This document shows positions 12,101 to 21,204 of a stretch of DNA of 64,000 nucleotides, in pieces (position 1 is the stretch's first letter; every line of letters begins with the position of its first letter). The stretch is from NCBI GenBank assembly GCA_002989075.1, contig PSQN01000013.1:1088379-1152378 (forward strand). The letters are read 5' to 3'. The position numbers and the translations under genes were made by a program. Source of the DNA: Arthonia radiata (lineage: Eukaryota > Ascomycota > Arthoniomycetes > Arthoniales > Arthoniaceae). The notes beneath the pieces were generated by a model. The model was given only the letters and a program-made list of their open reading frames with translations, made no database searches and had not been told where the DNA came from.

Positions 12101-12815
12101 AAAGCAAGACCTCGGTATCCTCAAGCTTCGTTTTGAACATATCAGCTTTTCGATCTGCCTCTTGCTTCTCGTGTCGCGCGGCGGCCACCATGGCATTCGC
12201 TTCCTCGAATAGTTGACCCGTCAAAGTCTCTAATTCTGACTCCATGCCCTTCCTTTGCCGTTCGGCACTGTTCCTCTTCTTTTGCTCTTCTGCCATTTGC
12301 TTCTCGAGACTTTCCTCCTTGCGCTCGAAATCGGCTCGTGTTACAAGAGCACCCGAAGCAATAGCTTCTTTGTACGCCCGGCTCTCACGCTCCAAATGCG
12401 CAATGTACGAGCGCGCCTCCTCCAGTTCATGCCGTGTTTCTTGTAGCGCATCGTCGAGAGTAGTCTGATTGTTAATCGCGTTGATGAGCTTGGCGCTGAG
12501 GGTCGCAACTTCGTTGCTCATGTCTGGATGCTGTGGGCCTGACGACGGAGATCGCTTGCCAGGTGTTGCCGGGCTAGGCGCGCGCGGATCCGGTATGGTA
12601 TTGAGGTCCTGTGCTTGGGGTATTCTCGGAGAGCTGCCATTTCGCGATTGAAGCGCAGCTTTCATCGATGGTGTAGCGGGCGGTTCGGAAGATGCTGCGC
12701 GCCGCAAAAACTTAAAGCGCTCAGTTGCGGATCGTGCCCTGCGTGCAGGATCACCGGTAGATGACGGTGCCTGATGGCCGACAGCGGGTACGTAGAGGCT
12801 GAGAGTTTTTAGCAT
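9138..12815 (-). CDS. SEC2: Sec2-type Rab guanine nucleotide exchange factor
   Basis: Single exon of 1225 residues starting at an ATG at 12815. Residues about 98-260 form a long coiled coil containing LTGQLFEEANAMVAAARHEK near 195, the conserved exchange core of Sec2/Rabin8. In yeast Sec2 activates the Rab Sec4 on secretory vesicles before docking at the exocyst. A second conserved block near residues 455-530 has paired CxxC motifs (CAMC near 472, CDYC near 505), likely a zinc site. The last 600 residues are Ser/Pro/Thr-rich and probably disordered, with repeated short SPERK-type elements (GSPERKSF) near the end that could be phosphorylated. The gene is head to head with ADE1. The GEF call is strong; the zinc site is inferred from spacing. 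Confidence 0.9.
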   Translation of the reverse strand: MLKTLSLYVPAVGHQAPSSTGDPARRARSATERFKFLRRAASSEPPATPSMKAALQSRNGSSPRIPQAQDLNTIPDPRAPSPATPGKRSPSSGPQHPDMSNEVATLSAKLINAINNQTTLDDALQETRHELEEARSYIAHLERESRAYKEAIASGALVTRADFERKEESLEKQMAEEQKKRNSAERQRKGMESELETLTGQLFEEANAMVAAARHEKQEADRKADMFKTKLEDTEVLLSSQQDQLTQLKEVLQAQRDRPRDITHSSNTAPTTPVVNNSTEKLQSGTFHAPTHTRNALSTQSLPPPESPLHFDHLIHPVVRTDVQSYEDFVGLLRTNKGSTPPSRSASGSYATGLNVLGLGSKEFGSQSTVIPSIRSAITPSSRSTSAQTTPTPGGNNSPRPDDTEGPSVALKDTKYFKRALAEDIEPTLRLDTAPGLSWLARRGVLTSITTGRLIVEPFPRRHAYHSPAYACAMCGESRTNEEHIRRYRFRASDSDEAQRYPTCDYCLARLRSTCDFTSFLRMAKKGAMKNETIDECRAAWEECIKLREKMFWSRVGGGVIPTPGSNPVSPINGAYLETDKESGTDSRSDSDLASISRADSQHTTSSEQPELSPLSRADTLDAAAAKETLPLSSATATPTADDTRVRPTDTSLLKQSFAGARDERPSIGTITPPPSAPEPRPTQPGSRDAVPAKHEAAPSARPPSSAASGKAFFEAKTTQAHGEPTAASPSEPVYANPFKRPSAPASASRPPSSRDTDPPSPFDSSIPTVPDALEAHTLRRGSNTMPWPSSSKSTKAFSFGPRDGGLPSAATGDSTTDDADGAATLDRLTTRTTAGTTAHASSPASSAPNMSAVSYLGALFTPKTSRSPSRQPPATEARTEQASDIKTANHDVAASKAATGIELAGSGLPTSSSAPAPTNSPSPRGRPVSAVTGLAATPLALSPSPRRPVSALPSSTPISSPSIPTQTSTQFSQSPRLTPKDSNSLFSTPRMSFSETAPQLTPSAPGTPSQQPAKRAGNSKVAALASRFGGEEPASPVMTPPPLRPATRSADVSRPGSSGSGLRSGPGSPERKTFDNSVSGPERKPFSHTARSRRQSTIDHNHASVESNSAIDDALAALGSPERKSFSTTRSRRQSTVDSPRPSTASGARGSVESKGSAIEEAMASLGSSERFGRVRADSQVSIGSGSRGQGVVASRSVSPVKRVREGSDLSRSRSPVKIPGAFA

Positions 12816-13339
12816 CGGAAAACATCGGCAGAGAAGTGAGTAGCATACTCAGCCACTTTGGCGATTGGAGGGGGGGGAGAGAAGATTAATTTGCGGTGGG
12901 AGGAGGAGCCGGCATGGAGGCGATGGGAAGGTGCACGAAAAGGGCAGGTGCTACGTGCTCAGATGTCTAAGCATGAGTGTGCCTGCACCACTTGGCATCA
13001 GTTAATTGTGTGTCTCGTCTGGCACTGACGGCGGGATGAAGTGAGTCTGAGCGAGCCAGATACAACGGTGGTCGGGTGGGGATTTAACAACGCGGATCGT
13101 CCTCCAACGGAAAACGAACATCACCAACAATTGCTTGGCTTTGAACTAGTCCCAATCGAGGCGTTTAATGACCTTGCGTCGAATTTTAGGTGATGGTCGT
13201 TCTCCAACGCTTGGAGATGTTTCTGTATATATAAGCATCCTTAGTAGCAATTCGGGGCACAAGTCTGCAACTCGACAAATTCACAAGTCGAAGGTCTAAG
13301 AAACTCGATAAATTTGAGAACTACAATTCATTCCTCAAT
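12816..13339. other. divergent intergenic region of SEC2 and ADE1
   Basis: This 524-nt region must hold both promoters. The ADE1-proximal motifs are listed separately. No gene is seen. Confidence 0.6.
13202..13235 (+). promoter_or_regulatory. ADE1 core promoter: dyad and TATA box
   Basis: A TATATATAAG element at 13226-13235 lies about 105 nt before the ADE1 ATG, a normal TATA position for fungi. Just upstream, 13202-13216 is the dyad CTCCAA-CGC-TTGGAG, with perfect 6-bp arms and a 3-bp spacer. A further CTCCAA half-site occurs near 13102. The dyad could bind a dimeric regulator, for example a binuclear-cluster protein; no factor can be named from sequence. Confidence 0.45.
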
Positions 13340-14452
13340 ATGTCTGCAGCCACGGCTCTGACCGTGACGCCCTTGCGAAATCATCCAGACGTCAATCTGA
13401 TAGTCTCCGGCAAGGTGCGAGAGGTCTATGAGCTCAAGAACGATCCCAGCCGCCTTCTATTCGTTGCGACCGACCGAGTCTCGGCTTTCGATGTTGTTCT
13501 CGCAAATGCAATCCCGCAGAAAGGAGCTGTGCTCACTATGCTGAGCAAGTTTTGGTTTGACCTCTTCAGGACTGAAATGCCGGACATCAAGACACATTTC
13601 GTCGCCATGGGCCTACCAGACTCACTCAAATTGAAGCTGTCGGAACAAGATGCGGCCGCCCTCGAGTATCGCAGCATGGTGGTAAAGCGCCTTGACATGC
13701 TGCCTCTTGAGTCGATATGTCGTGGCTACATCTCTGGTGAGGATACATTCACGATCAAATTTGCGTCCCTGACTTACACCGTATAGGCTCAGCCTGGTCA
13801 TCGTACCAGAGGAACGGCACGATCAATGGTAAGCTACCGAATCGCTACTCTCCTCACGTGTACTAACTGCGCAGGGATCTCGATGCCAGCAGGCTTGAGA
13901 GAGTCCGACAAACTGCCTCAAGTCCTTTGGACCCCGAGTACCAAGGCTAGTGGACCTGACGAGCGTGACGAAAACATCAGTCCGGGGAGAGCAGCCGAGA
14001 TTGTCGGCTCCGACGTAGCTGGACAGGTCGAGTCCCTCACTAAGCGAATATACGCCAAGGCATCCGAATATGCGACAACGAAGGGTGTTATCATCGCCGA
14101 CACCAAGTTAGAGTTCGCTCTGGACCGCACTATCTCGCCACCAGCTGTGGTACTCTGTGACGAAGTGCTAACGCCAGACTCAAGTCGCTTTTGGAGCGCA
14201 AAAACCTACAGTCCAGGACACTCGCAGCCTTCCTTAGACAAGCAGCCACTGCGCGACTGGCTTACCAGCTCTGGCAAGAAGGGCAAAGAGGGCGTCGAGC
14301 TACCAGGTAAGTGCAGGTGAACGCTTCCGTTCCGATGATACCATGCTGACTATATTTTTTGCTTAGACGATGTGGTCAAACAGGTTGAAGAGCGATATAT
14401 AGACGCATACGAAGCGCTTACTAGGCGCAGCTTCCGTGCTGAGGTGAGATGA
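13340..14452 (+). CDS. ADE1: SAICAR synthase (phosphoribosylaminoimidazole-succinocarboxamide synthase)
   Basis: Four exons: 13340-13736, 13787-13828, 13875-14306 and 14367-14452. They give 318 residues, close to the usual size of about 300. The enzyme condenses CAIR with aspartate using ATP in de novo purine synthesis in the cytosol. Motifs are in order: SGKVREVYEL (ATP site), TDRVSAFDV, CRGYISGSAW (completed by intron 1), VLWTPSTKA, ADTKLEFALD, CDEVLTPDSSRFW and LDKQPLRDWL. Exon 2 is only 42 nt, and introns of 50, 46 and 60 nt have consensus ends. The gene is convergent with the carrier-like gene, with only 36 nt between stops, so the 3' UTRs probably overlap. Confidence 0.95.
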
Positions 14453-14488
14453 GAGCCACTCACCAAAACGAATGGCGTATAATGAGCA

Positions 14489-15691
14489 TTAATTGAGAAG
14501 AATGTCGAAGCCATCCTTGTGGATGCGTACAATGTCATCCTCGGTACTGTATCGCCGGCGGACAAGCTCAAAGATAATAAGACCGGCGCTGGTACTTGGA
14601 GTTTGCCGCAAGGTTGTCGAGAGAAGGTCCTTGTACAACCAGCCGCGCCACCCACCAGCCTTCATCGCCAGCTGCTTGCATCGCTCAAAGGTCTTGGCAT
14701 ACGCCCTGTAATAAAGCGTCACCATGCCGGCCTTTGGGCGCTCGATCTTCGCAGTGTAGTCCAGAGACTCGAGCCGGCCGTAGTGAACCTGTTGCATAGC
14801 CGTAATTGGATGCTGAATCGTCTGCTGTGCGATGGAAGCACCGACGCCCGCAGCGAGCAAGAAAGTTGGCTCAATCGCGTAATGAGGGCGAATTATAGGC
14901 TTACTCTCTTCCGGCCGCCGTGACTGTATGTGCACCAGGTCGCCGAATAACGGTCGATAATCTCCGTACCACTTGCGCACAAACGCGTAGTATGCTTGCA
15001 ATTTGATCGTCTCAAACGTGGCGAAGAATGCGGCGAAGCCGACAGAGTCTTTGACAAAAGAAAGACTCCAGCCGGCGAGCACACCCCTTGGGCCGATCTC
15101 TGCCAGCTTATGCTTCGCATATGACCAGATATTCTTGTAGTGTCCATCGAGCAAGTCATTTGTCTGAAAGCGAGCTTGCAGAGCGTCGAGCGGTGCAGCG
15201 ACCACTGATTGTATACCTCCAGCAACAAAGCCAGCTGACGCAGTTGCGGTCGCTGGCGGAGGAGGAAAGACACGCTTCGATTGTCGCGAGGCCGGCTCAT
15301 GGAATGCTCCTAGCACCTGCAGGTACGATGTGTACAAGATAGCTCCAACGGTCACGTTCGCCATCATCGGCGGTAGGACCTGATTTGGTATAAAGCCCCA
15401 TCCATGTTCTCTGATAGCATGCGCCAACAAACCGGGCGTTGACACCCTCCATGACCAACGCTCGTTTGCTCTTACGTGCGGATTGATAGCTCTTGCAAAT
15501 CCAGTATAGTCAAATCTGGTCCTGAAGAAGGCTTTTATGGGCGCTCGGAAGTAGAACGAGATGAACTGAGCGGCTAAGGCTCGTATGCCTGCCGCAGAAG
15601 CTCCGGTGGCGGCGTTGCTGCTCTTCTGGGCTCCGTCGGCGGATGGTAGAATCACATAGTCGGCCGAAACACCATCAGAGGCTTTGCGCAT
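14489..15691 (-). CDS. atypical mitochondrial carrier-like protein (SLC25 fold)
   Basis: Single exon of 400 residues with an ATG at 15691. A carrier signature PLDALQARF (PxDxxxR-like) lies near residue 167 after a small-residue helix (SAGFVAGGIQSVVAA), and a second HPITAMQQVHYGR (Px(T/D)xxxQ-like) near 292. GWRGWLYKD near 350 resembles the matrix-side G-rich motif. The three repeats are poorly kept, so this is a divergent carrier whose substrate cannot be predicted, or a carrier-fold scaffold like yeast Ugo1. The first 40 residues lack a clear presequence, as usual for carriers. Confidence 0.75.
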   Translation of the reverse strand: MRKASDGVSADYVILPSADGAQKSSNAATGASAAGIRALAAQFISFYFRAPIKAFFRTRFDYTGFARAINPHVRANERWSWRVSTPGLLAHAIREHGWGFIPNQVLPPMMANVTVGAILYTSYLQVLGAFHEPASRQSKRVFPPPPATATASAGFVAGGIQSVVAAPLDALQARFQTNDLLDGHYKNIWSYAKHKLAEIGPRGVLAGWSLSFVKDSVGFAAFFATFETIKLQAYYAFVRKWYGDYRPLFGDLVHIQSRRPEESKPIIRPHYAIEPTFLLAAGVGASIAQQTIQHPITAMQQVHYGRLESLDYTAKIERPKAGMVTLYYRAYAKTFERCKQLAMKAGGWRGWLYKDLLSTTLRQTPSTSAGLIIFELVRRRYSTEDDIVRIHKDGFDILLN

Positions 15692-17170
15692 GTCCCGTTG
15701 GGGTCGTCGTCCATGCTAAGTAACTATGGGCTGTATATCTTACGTCCCATATTAACTTAGATCCGCCATCTTCAATTTCCTTCTTCGGGTATTGGTAAGA
15801 CTCCCCCTTGATATCCCTCGTTAGGACACCGTCACGACCGTACACTTCAGTTTCTTTATATCATTTGAGAGCTTCAGAAGATGCCGCGATCGTCTAAGAT
15901 GAACATAATCAAAGACGCGCACAAGTCCGTCCAGTGGTGTAGAAGTCACAGATGATACTAGGATTACCTTGAAAAGTAGACCTCACATTCAAACGAAGGT
16001 GGCGTCCAGGCTGCAGTTAGCGACATCGTGTGACCCCTACTTCAAAAAGCTCGTTCTTAGGAACAAAGATATTGAGCCGACTACACTCCCTCTTTGAGCG
16101 TCTCGCAACTACTTTCTTTATCACGAGTCTACGAGTTGCGCTTCCTCTGAAGCTTGGTGCGCGAAAACCTATGCACGGCGTCTGCTCGCGTTAGCGAAGT
16201 CGGATATCATGAAGTTTAGACGTGTCAAAGTAAAACAACATAGTTATATCTATATCAGTTTGCAATAGCTCGAATAGCTCTCATACTCGCCATGCTGGAC
16301 TCGAGTTGCTTCATAAAACAGTACTCAAGGGGTAAAGGCTATTACCGACGAGCAAGATTACTGCGTTCAAGATATCAGCTATCAGAATACGAGCATTACG
16401 AGATATGGAGCTTATGAGTGTTGAGAAAGAACAACATATGCAATCAAATGGTGTTGCAGAGCTCGCAACGGTATGTGTCGGCCTTACACAGCTTTGAACA
16501 CCTCGTACATATACGCGCCCGAACCAATATCCAGAGGGCACGATGCGTTATCATTTCCCAAAGGAGTAATTCTCGAAGTTTCAATAAAGCCTGTGGCCTC
16601 TCGTGTAGGATTTTCTCGTAAACTTGTAATTCTGCCGTGAACGACCGTGAAAGAGTATTTTCAATGGAATGCTACATTCTAGCGTGATCGTGCTTTATTT
16701 TTATGAACGAAGGTCGTAACCTTCGTGCCGAACACGACCTGAGCTAACAAGAATACGAACGGCAACAGGACCGGTCCTTTGCGTCCGTCTCAAAGTATCG
16801 CCGGGTGAATACCGTTTTCGTGGTCGTGCTACATTACAAGCGGCCAGGTAGATTCTCAATATGGACTGTTAGCATAGGTGGCTGCAGTGAGAAAACACGT
16901 CGTCAACCGCGCAGTAAAACGCTTACAGGTCGCTGCGGACTGAGGACAAAGTGTCTCTACGCATGCTCGAAAGCCGCTGAGCGTTGGTGCCAGCGCGACT
17001 CATCTGTAGACGTGTCCGAGCCACGCCTTGAATATAAAGGAAGGAGACGTGCCAGCAAACGTACCTTTCTGCAAGACCTCCAATACCAACACCAGCAACA
17101 GCTGCATCACCTCAACCCACGAACATACGCCTTCAGACTCACCTATACAATTATTCAAACTTGAAATAAG
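15692..17170. other. intergenic, about 1.5 kb
   Basis: This stretch lies between the start of the carrier-like gene and the small five-exon gene. It is richer in A/T than its neighbours. I find no coding frame with family features and no terminal repeats. An imperfect inverted repeat (ACGAAGGTCGTAACCTTCGT) lies near 16708-16727. The right part is the promoter of the next gene. Confidence 0.5.
17033..17039 (+). promoter_or_regulatory. TATA box of the small five-exon gene
   Basis: TATAAAG lies about 130 nt upstream of the ATG at 17171, followed by a CA-rich leader typical of fungal 5' UTRs. A strong TATA box suggests regulated rather than constitutive expression, which is inference. Confidence 0.45.
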
Positions 17171-17603
17171 ATGTCATCATCAACTTCCATCTCAAAGCAG
17201 ACAGACAAGGAGGATGTGAGTATAACGCCAATATGGCACGACAGACGCTAATTGTTGTATAGCGCAAGGAGATCAGCAGTGCCGCCGACCTTGTAGGCGC
17301 TCTATGAGTTTCCACACATCACTTGATCCTCTAACAACGGAACAGCGAGGGCAAGTCCGCGGTGCTAAGGACAGTGACGACATCGTATGTTTCTTTCAGA
17401 GCTCCTCGGTATGCTCGCTCTCTAATCCAGTGACTAGCGCGGAGACATGAAGGACATTGGAAAGGTACATTCACATGTATGTTCTCAGGCAGAGATACGA
17501 GCTCACCGGCCATTAGCATACCAAGCTCCAAAAGATTGGGCGGGAGATTGAATCAATCGCCCATACCGGTAAGAAAGGTGATCCTGTAGGCACGAAGAAG
17601 TGA
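17171..17603 (+). CDS. small hydrophilic protein encoded by five tiny exons
   Basis: Not recognised. Exons 17171-17215, 17263-17292, 17346-17384, 17438-17464 and 17517-17603 (45, 30, 39, 27 and 87 nt) are joined by four introns of 47-53 nt, all in phase 0, with good GT-AG ends and branch sites such as CTAAC in intron 2. The product is 75 residues: MSSSTSISKQTDKED at the start, RGDMKDIGK in the middle, IGREIESIAHTGKKGD near the end. It is Lys/Asp/Gly-rich and has no Cys, Trp, signal peptide or membrane segment, so it is probably disordered. Every exon is a multiple of three, so any internal exon could be skipped without shifting frame. No single frame covers it. A stress-type hydrophilin is a guess. 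Confidence 0.65.
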
Positions 17604-17799
17604 TCAAGGGATCTTCGAAGGCATCAGCATGCTTGTCAAATAGATGGCCTTTTGTCATTATTACGCTCTTTACTCGTCATACGACCCTATAACCTCTTGA
17701 GCACGTCTTCCAGCATTGTTTGAATCTTTTTCAAGGTGTGGGTTTCAATTCACGCCTCGTTATCCTCTTGTAGGAAGCTCGGTACAATTTCGAAGAAAG

Positions 17800-18454
17800 A
17801 TGACTGCGTTCCTCCTCTTCGCCATTTCTCAGGCAGTGGAAGCTCAGGTAAGCTCCAAATTCTGCTATACCGTATGCTACGTCTGACAGCACCAGCACAT
17901 CAAGGACTTCGTCAGCACGTCGCTCACCCACACCGCGGATGCGGTTCACTGGTGTCTGGATACTTCACCTTTAGTGCCACTAGTATCATTACGCGAGGCC
18001 CATAATAAAGACCCCTACAGTACCTCCGATTTCGTCAATGCGACCAAGGACACCCTCGTTCAGGAACTCGAAAGTCGGAAAACGCAAGGAACAGCTTTGA
18101 CGCCGCTTGACAATGGTCAATTCGTAGTCATCGATGAACGTGGATCCAGAGACAAAACGGCGGTGATATGGTACCTTACCTATGACTACGAGGAGGGAAT
18201 AGATGATCTGCTTAATGAGCGATGGGAATCTTTGAGGGTCCCATGGTAAGCTCATCCATCACTTTACAAATGATGAAGGCGTCAATCGCAAGGCTGATTT
18301 CGAGCGCAGGTCTCACGCAGGAAGTCTGGCTATCGGAATATGGCAGAACATAGAAGATGTCGAGTGGGCGAGGGAAGAGCCAGCAAATTGGGACGATGAT
18401 GTGTTCATAGCTTATGGGCCTGAGAATCTGCGCGGAGATCGCGCGTTCCTTTAA
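17800..18454 (+). CDS. uncharacterised protein, possibly secreted
   Basis: Not recognised. Exons 17800-17847, 17890-18245 and 18310-18454 (introns 42 and 64 nt) give 182 residues. The N-terminus MTAFLLFAISQAVEAQ could be a short signal peptide cleaved after AVEA, though it lacks a charged n-region. The body is acidic and aromatic, with FVVIDERGSRDKTAVIWYL near residue 100 and a C-terminal part rich in Trp and Asp (ANWDDDVFIAYGPENL). Only two Cys are expected, which is unusual for a small effector. The second splice restores VPWWSHAGSL in frame. It lies 196 nt after the five-exon gene on the same strand. Confidence 0.55.
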
Positions 18455-19082
18455 TGATCATAAGACACATGTTTGAGTTGTGTATTCAGCCCAGCTGACT
18501 GGCGCACGTATAGCAGGCAATCGTTGTCCACGAGCGAGGCTTCATTCGAGCATGTTGAGGACAGATTTGGCCCTGGGTGAAGGCTCGTGTCCAGCAAGGA
18601 CCAGACTCAGCAACGTCAGGTCAGCGTACAACTCTTCGTCGTTGCCAACGTGCTGACGCAAAGCATCTTGGATATTGTGATGCTTCCAATCTCTTGCTTG
18701 AGAAGGCTCCGTCAAATGTAATCATTGCTCGGTAAGCCTGCAACCTGTGCTGATTCGGATTGCCGCGGCGTTCCTGCTCATCATGCTCCGTTCAAATGAT
18801 CTCTCGTAAGTATTGGCGGTCTTGCAACCATCCTTCAATGGGTTCCATCCTCGGAGTCTTGATTGCTTCTAAGCCATCCTCAAATAGCAGTGACGAGCTA
18901 CAGAAATCTATGGATACGTAGTTTGAAGTCGAGTAGATGCTGTATCAATGACATTTACGGTGGAATCGAGCTCTGACCCAAAGCCTTGCCCAGGGCGCAC
19001 GGGCCTCAGTACATATCAAATGTCCATCATGAAGCTACCTACATTATCACCACACCATTGACATCCCTTCTCGCACGTTGTT
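18455..19082. other. intergenic, nothing recognised
   Basis: About 630 bases between two plus-strand genes. No supported frame or repeat. The final part is the leader of the next gene. Confidence 0.5.
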
Positions 19083-20123
19083 ATGGCCTCCTCCGCTGCG
19101 TCAACCCTGCTACGGCCTGTACGAATACGTTCTTACACCCTTACTAAATCCACTCCATCCCAAATAACCTCCACCTCCCTCCAGTCCATTCACAACGCCC
19201 GCCCAAGAACAACCTCACCCTACCTCCGGCCCCTCTTACCCCAATGCCGCCACCTCTCCACCAGCCCCGCCCTATCCGGCGGCCGCGCCGCAGGCCACAC
19301 CATCGACCGCAAGCGCGGCAAAATGGAAGCCTGCTTCGAGCGCAAACAACTCGCCGACTACGCCTCTACACAATCCTCCATCCGCGCCCGCATGCGCTCG
19401 CTCCTCCAATCCGACGAGATCCCCTCCGACCTCGGGCTCTTCCCCGCCACGCTCATAATGCCCATCGCCTCCACCCTCCCCGGCATCCTCACGCAGAAGC
19501 GGTGGAAGATGGAATACCAACGTCTGAAGAAGAGGTTCCAGGATTTTTTGAGTTTGCTTGTGATGAAATGGACGGTCGGGCTGCGGAAACATAAGATTGG
19601 GTTGAGGAAGACGGCGCCGACGGCGATGGCGTTGCATCGGCAGGTTTATGCCGCGTTTGCGGATGGTGATCAGGGTGAGATCAGGGAGGTGACGACGGAG
19701 GGGGTGCGGGATAAGTTGATTGCGAAGATACAGGGACGGCCCGCTGGGGTGGGGTATTATTGGGATTTGGTACGGTATTTGGGACGTCCGAGGGTGGTGA
19801 GCCATCGGGCGACTCAGATGCCGATTCCGCAGGCCGGGGACGAGCCGAGTATGTTGAGGCAGGCGGTGGTGAGGGTGGGGAGTGTGCAGAGGCTTGTTAG
19901 AGAGGATCGGATGGAGGATGAAGGGGACGGGGTGACAGTGGGGAGGGAGGAGGTGGAGCCAGAGCAGAGCGAGAAAGAGGTGGTGGAGTATGTGGTCATT
20001 CAAAAGAGGGTGCTGAGGGGTGTTGAGGAGCCGTGGAAGTTCTGGGGTACGGTGGAGCCGACGAAGGTGGAAGACTTCGAAGAGGCGTTGGTAGAGCCGC
20101 AGGCGCCTGAAGGTGCGATGTGA
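19083..20123 (+). CDS. mitochondrial Tim44-like domain protein (Mba1/mL45-like)
   Basis: Single exon of 346 residues. The first 70 residues are rich in Arg, Ser and Thr and nearly free of acids, a clear mitochondrial presequence (RHLSTSPALSGG near the likely cleavage site). The central part carries the Tim44/mL45 fold pattern, with LGLFPATLIMP, a basic helix, and LHRQVYAAFADGDQGEIREV near residue 190. Mba1 and mL45 sit at the mitoribosome exit tunnel and help insert nascent chains into the inner membrane. The C-terminal 70 residues are acidic. The choice between an Mba1/mL45 role and another Tim44-like protein is inference. Confidence 0.65.
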   Translation: MASSAASTLLRPVRIRSYTLTKSTPSQITSTSLQSIHNARPRTTSPYLRPLLPQCRHLSTSPALSGGRAAGHTIDRKRGKMEACFERKQLADYASTQSSIRARMRSLLQSDEIPSDLGLFPATLIMPIASTLPGILTQKRWKMEYQRLKKRFQDFLSLLVMKWTVGLRKHKIGLRKTAPTAMALHRQVYAAFADGDQGEIREVTTEGVRDKLIAKIQGRPAGVGYYWDLVRYLGRPRVVSHRATQMPIPQAGDEPSMLRQAVVRVGSVQRLVREDRMEDEGDGVTVGREEVEPEQSEKEVVEYVVIQKRVLRGVEEPWKFWGTVEPTKVEDFEEALVEPQAPEGAM

Positions 20124-20581
20124 GATTAAATGTCATATGACACAAGGCAATAAAGTATATACGGATGTACAATACGAGGAAGAGCAATAGAGCTTTACAA
20201 CAGCCTTGAATTGCGGTGACTAATTCCAGTCGTCATGAATGAAGGAGATTCTCAGCGCGCCGGCTCTGGCATCGCGAGCTGCAGTGGGGCCTGCCACTCG
20301 ACGTTGGGAGCCTTTGCAGTTGAGATGCACTCGCGTGAAAGAATCATAACGAAACGAGCCATAGCCAATCGGCTATGCTCCTGCCACGCAGCTGTACCGC
20401 CCATCATGTCGTCGTCATGTTTTGCTCATGTTTTGAGTAATCTCGTTCGCCTAATGATAATAGCTCTGCGTCGACGCATAGAGCATGCCTGGGGAGCGTG
20501 ACGGGGTTGCTGATCGAACGCTCGAAGTTGACGAGGCACAACCCTTGCTTGCGGAGGAGCAGTAGGCGATATTGAGATTAC
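20124..20581. other. convergent 3' region with a near-perfect palindrome
   Basis: This is the region between the stops of the Mba1-like and eIF1 genes. At 20463-20484 GCTCT-GCGTCGACGC-AT-AGAGC forms a near-perfect 22-nt palindrome, and CATAGCC-AATC-GGCTATG near 20361 is a 7-bp stem. Either could be a 3'-end structure for both transcripts. No gene is seen. Confidence 0.4.
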
Positions 20582-21204
20582 TCAGAAACCGTGGAGCTGG
20601 ATGATCTTGGAATCGAGCCCAAGACCCTCCTTCTTGTCGACCAGGAACTCTTGCACATCCTTGCGCTGGTCGCCCTGGAGCTGGATCACCTCGCCCATGT
20701 CGTTGTCTGTGACGATGGTGCCATTGCAGGCGAACTTCTTCTTGATCACCTTAAGGATCTTCTTCTGATCGAACTTCTTGGGAAGACCTTGGACGGTGGT
20801 CAGAGTCTTGCGACCATTACGCTCTGTTGCATGCAGTATTAGTCATAGCTGAGCGGTGTAAGTAGGACTTAAGCGGGAATGAACGTACGTTGAATGCGAA
20901 TATGGATGTAGTTGGCCTGACTCTTGCTGTTCTGATCGCCTGAATTGTCCTCCGCCTCGGCGAACGGATCTGTGTGTAGCGTTAGATAAGGTCATGATAG
21001 AAGTGAGAGGATAGACAATGGGAGTAAAGTCAAATGATGGCTTTGCTATCGGCTTTGCAGCCTTTGACATGACCGTGTAAAAGCCCGGCCAAGGTGAAAG
21101 GTGCGAATGTGGCCAGTGTTGGTGAGGCTGATGGGGCGCGTCAGGAGCGGGGCAGGTGGGAGAGACGTACCGTGCGATTTGAGGTTTTCGATTTGAGCTG
21201 ACAT
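20582..21204 (-). CDS. SUI1: translation initiation factor eIF1
   Basis: Three exons on the minus strand: 21204-21171, 20969-20889 and 20823-20582, giving 118 residues. The C-terminal 80 residues are unmistakable SUI1: IHIRIQQRNGRKTLTTVQGL, KKFDQKKILKVIKKKFACNG, and a final KEGLGLDSKIIQLHGF. eIF1 binds the 40S P site and enforces AUG selection. The first intron is 201 nt, long for this window, and sits after only 11 codons. Introns in the 5' part of highly expressed translation genes are often kept for expression, an inference here. The gene is head to head with the Asterix homologue. Confidence 0.95.

Noticed and set aside
15692-17170. Possible decayed transposon in an A/T-richer stretch
   Set aside because: No terminal repeats, target duplication or transposase-like frame could be found.
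19272-20003. Minus-strand frame of 243 codons
   Set aside because: It is antisense to the Mba1/mL45-like gene, rich in His, Pro and Leu from GC-biased codons, with no motif.
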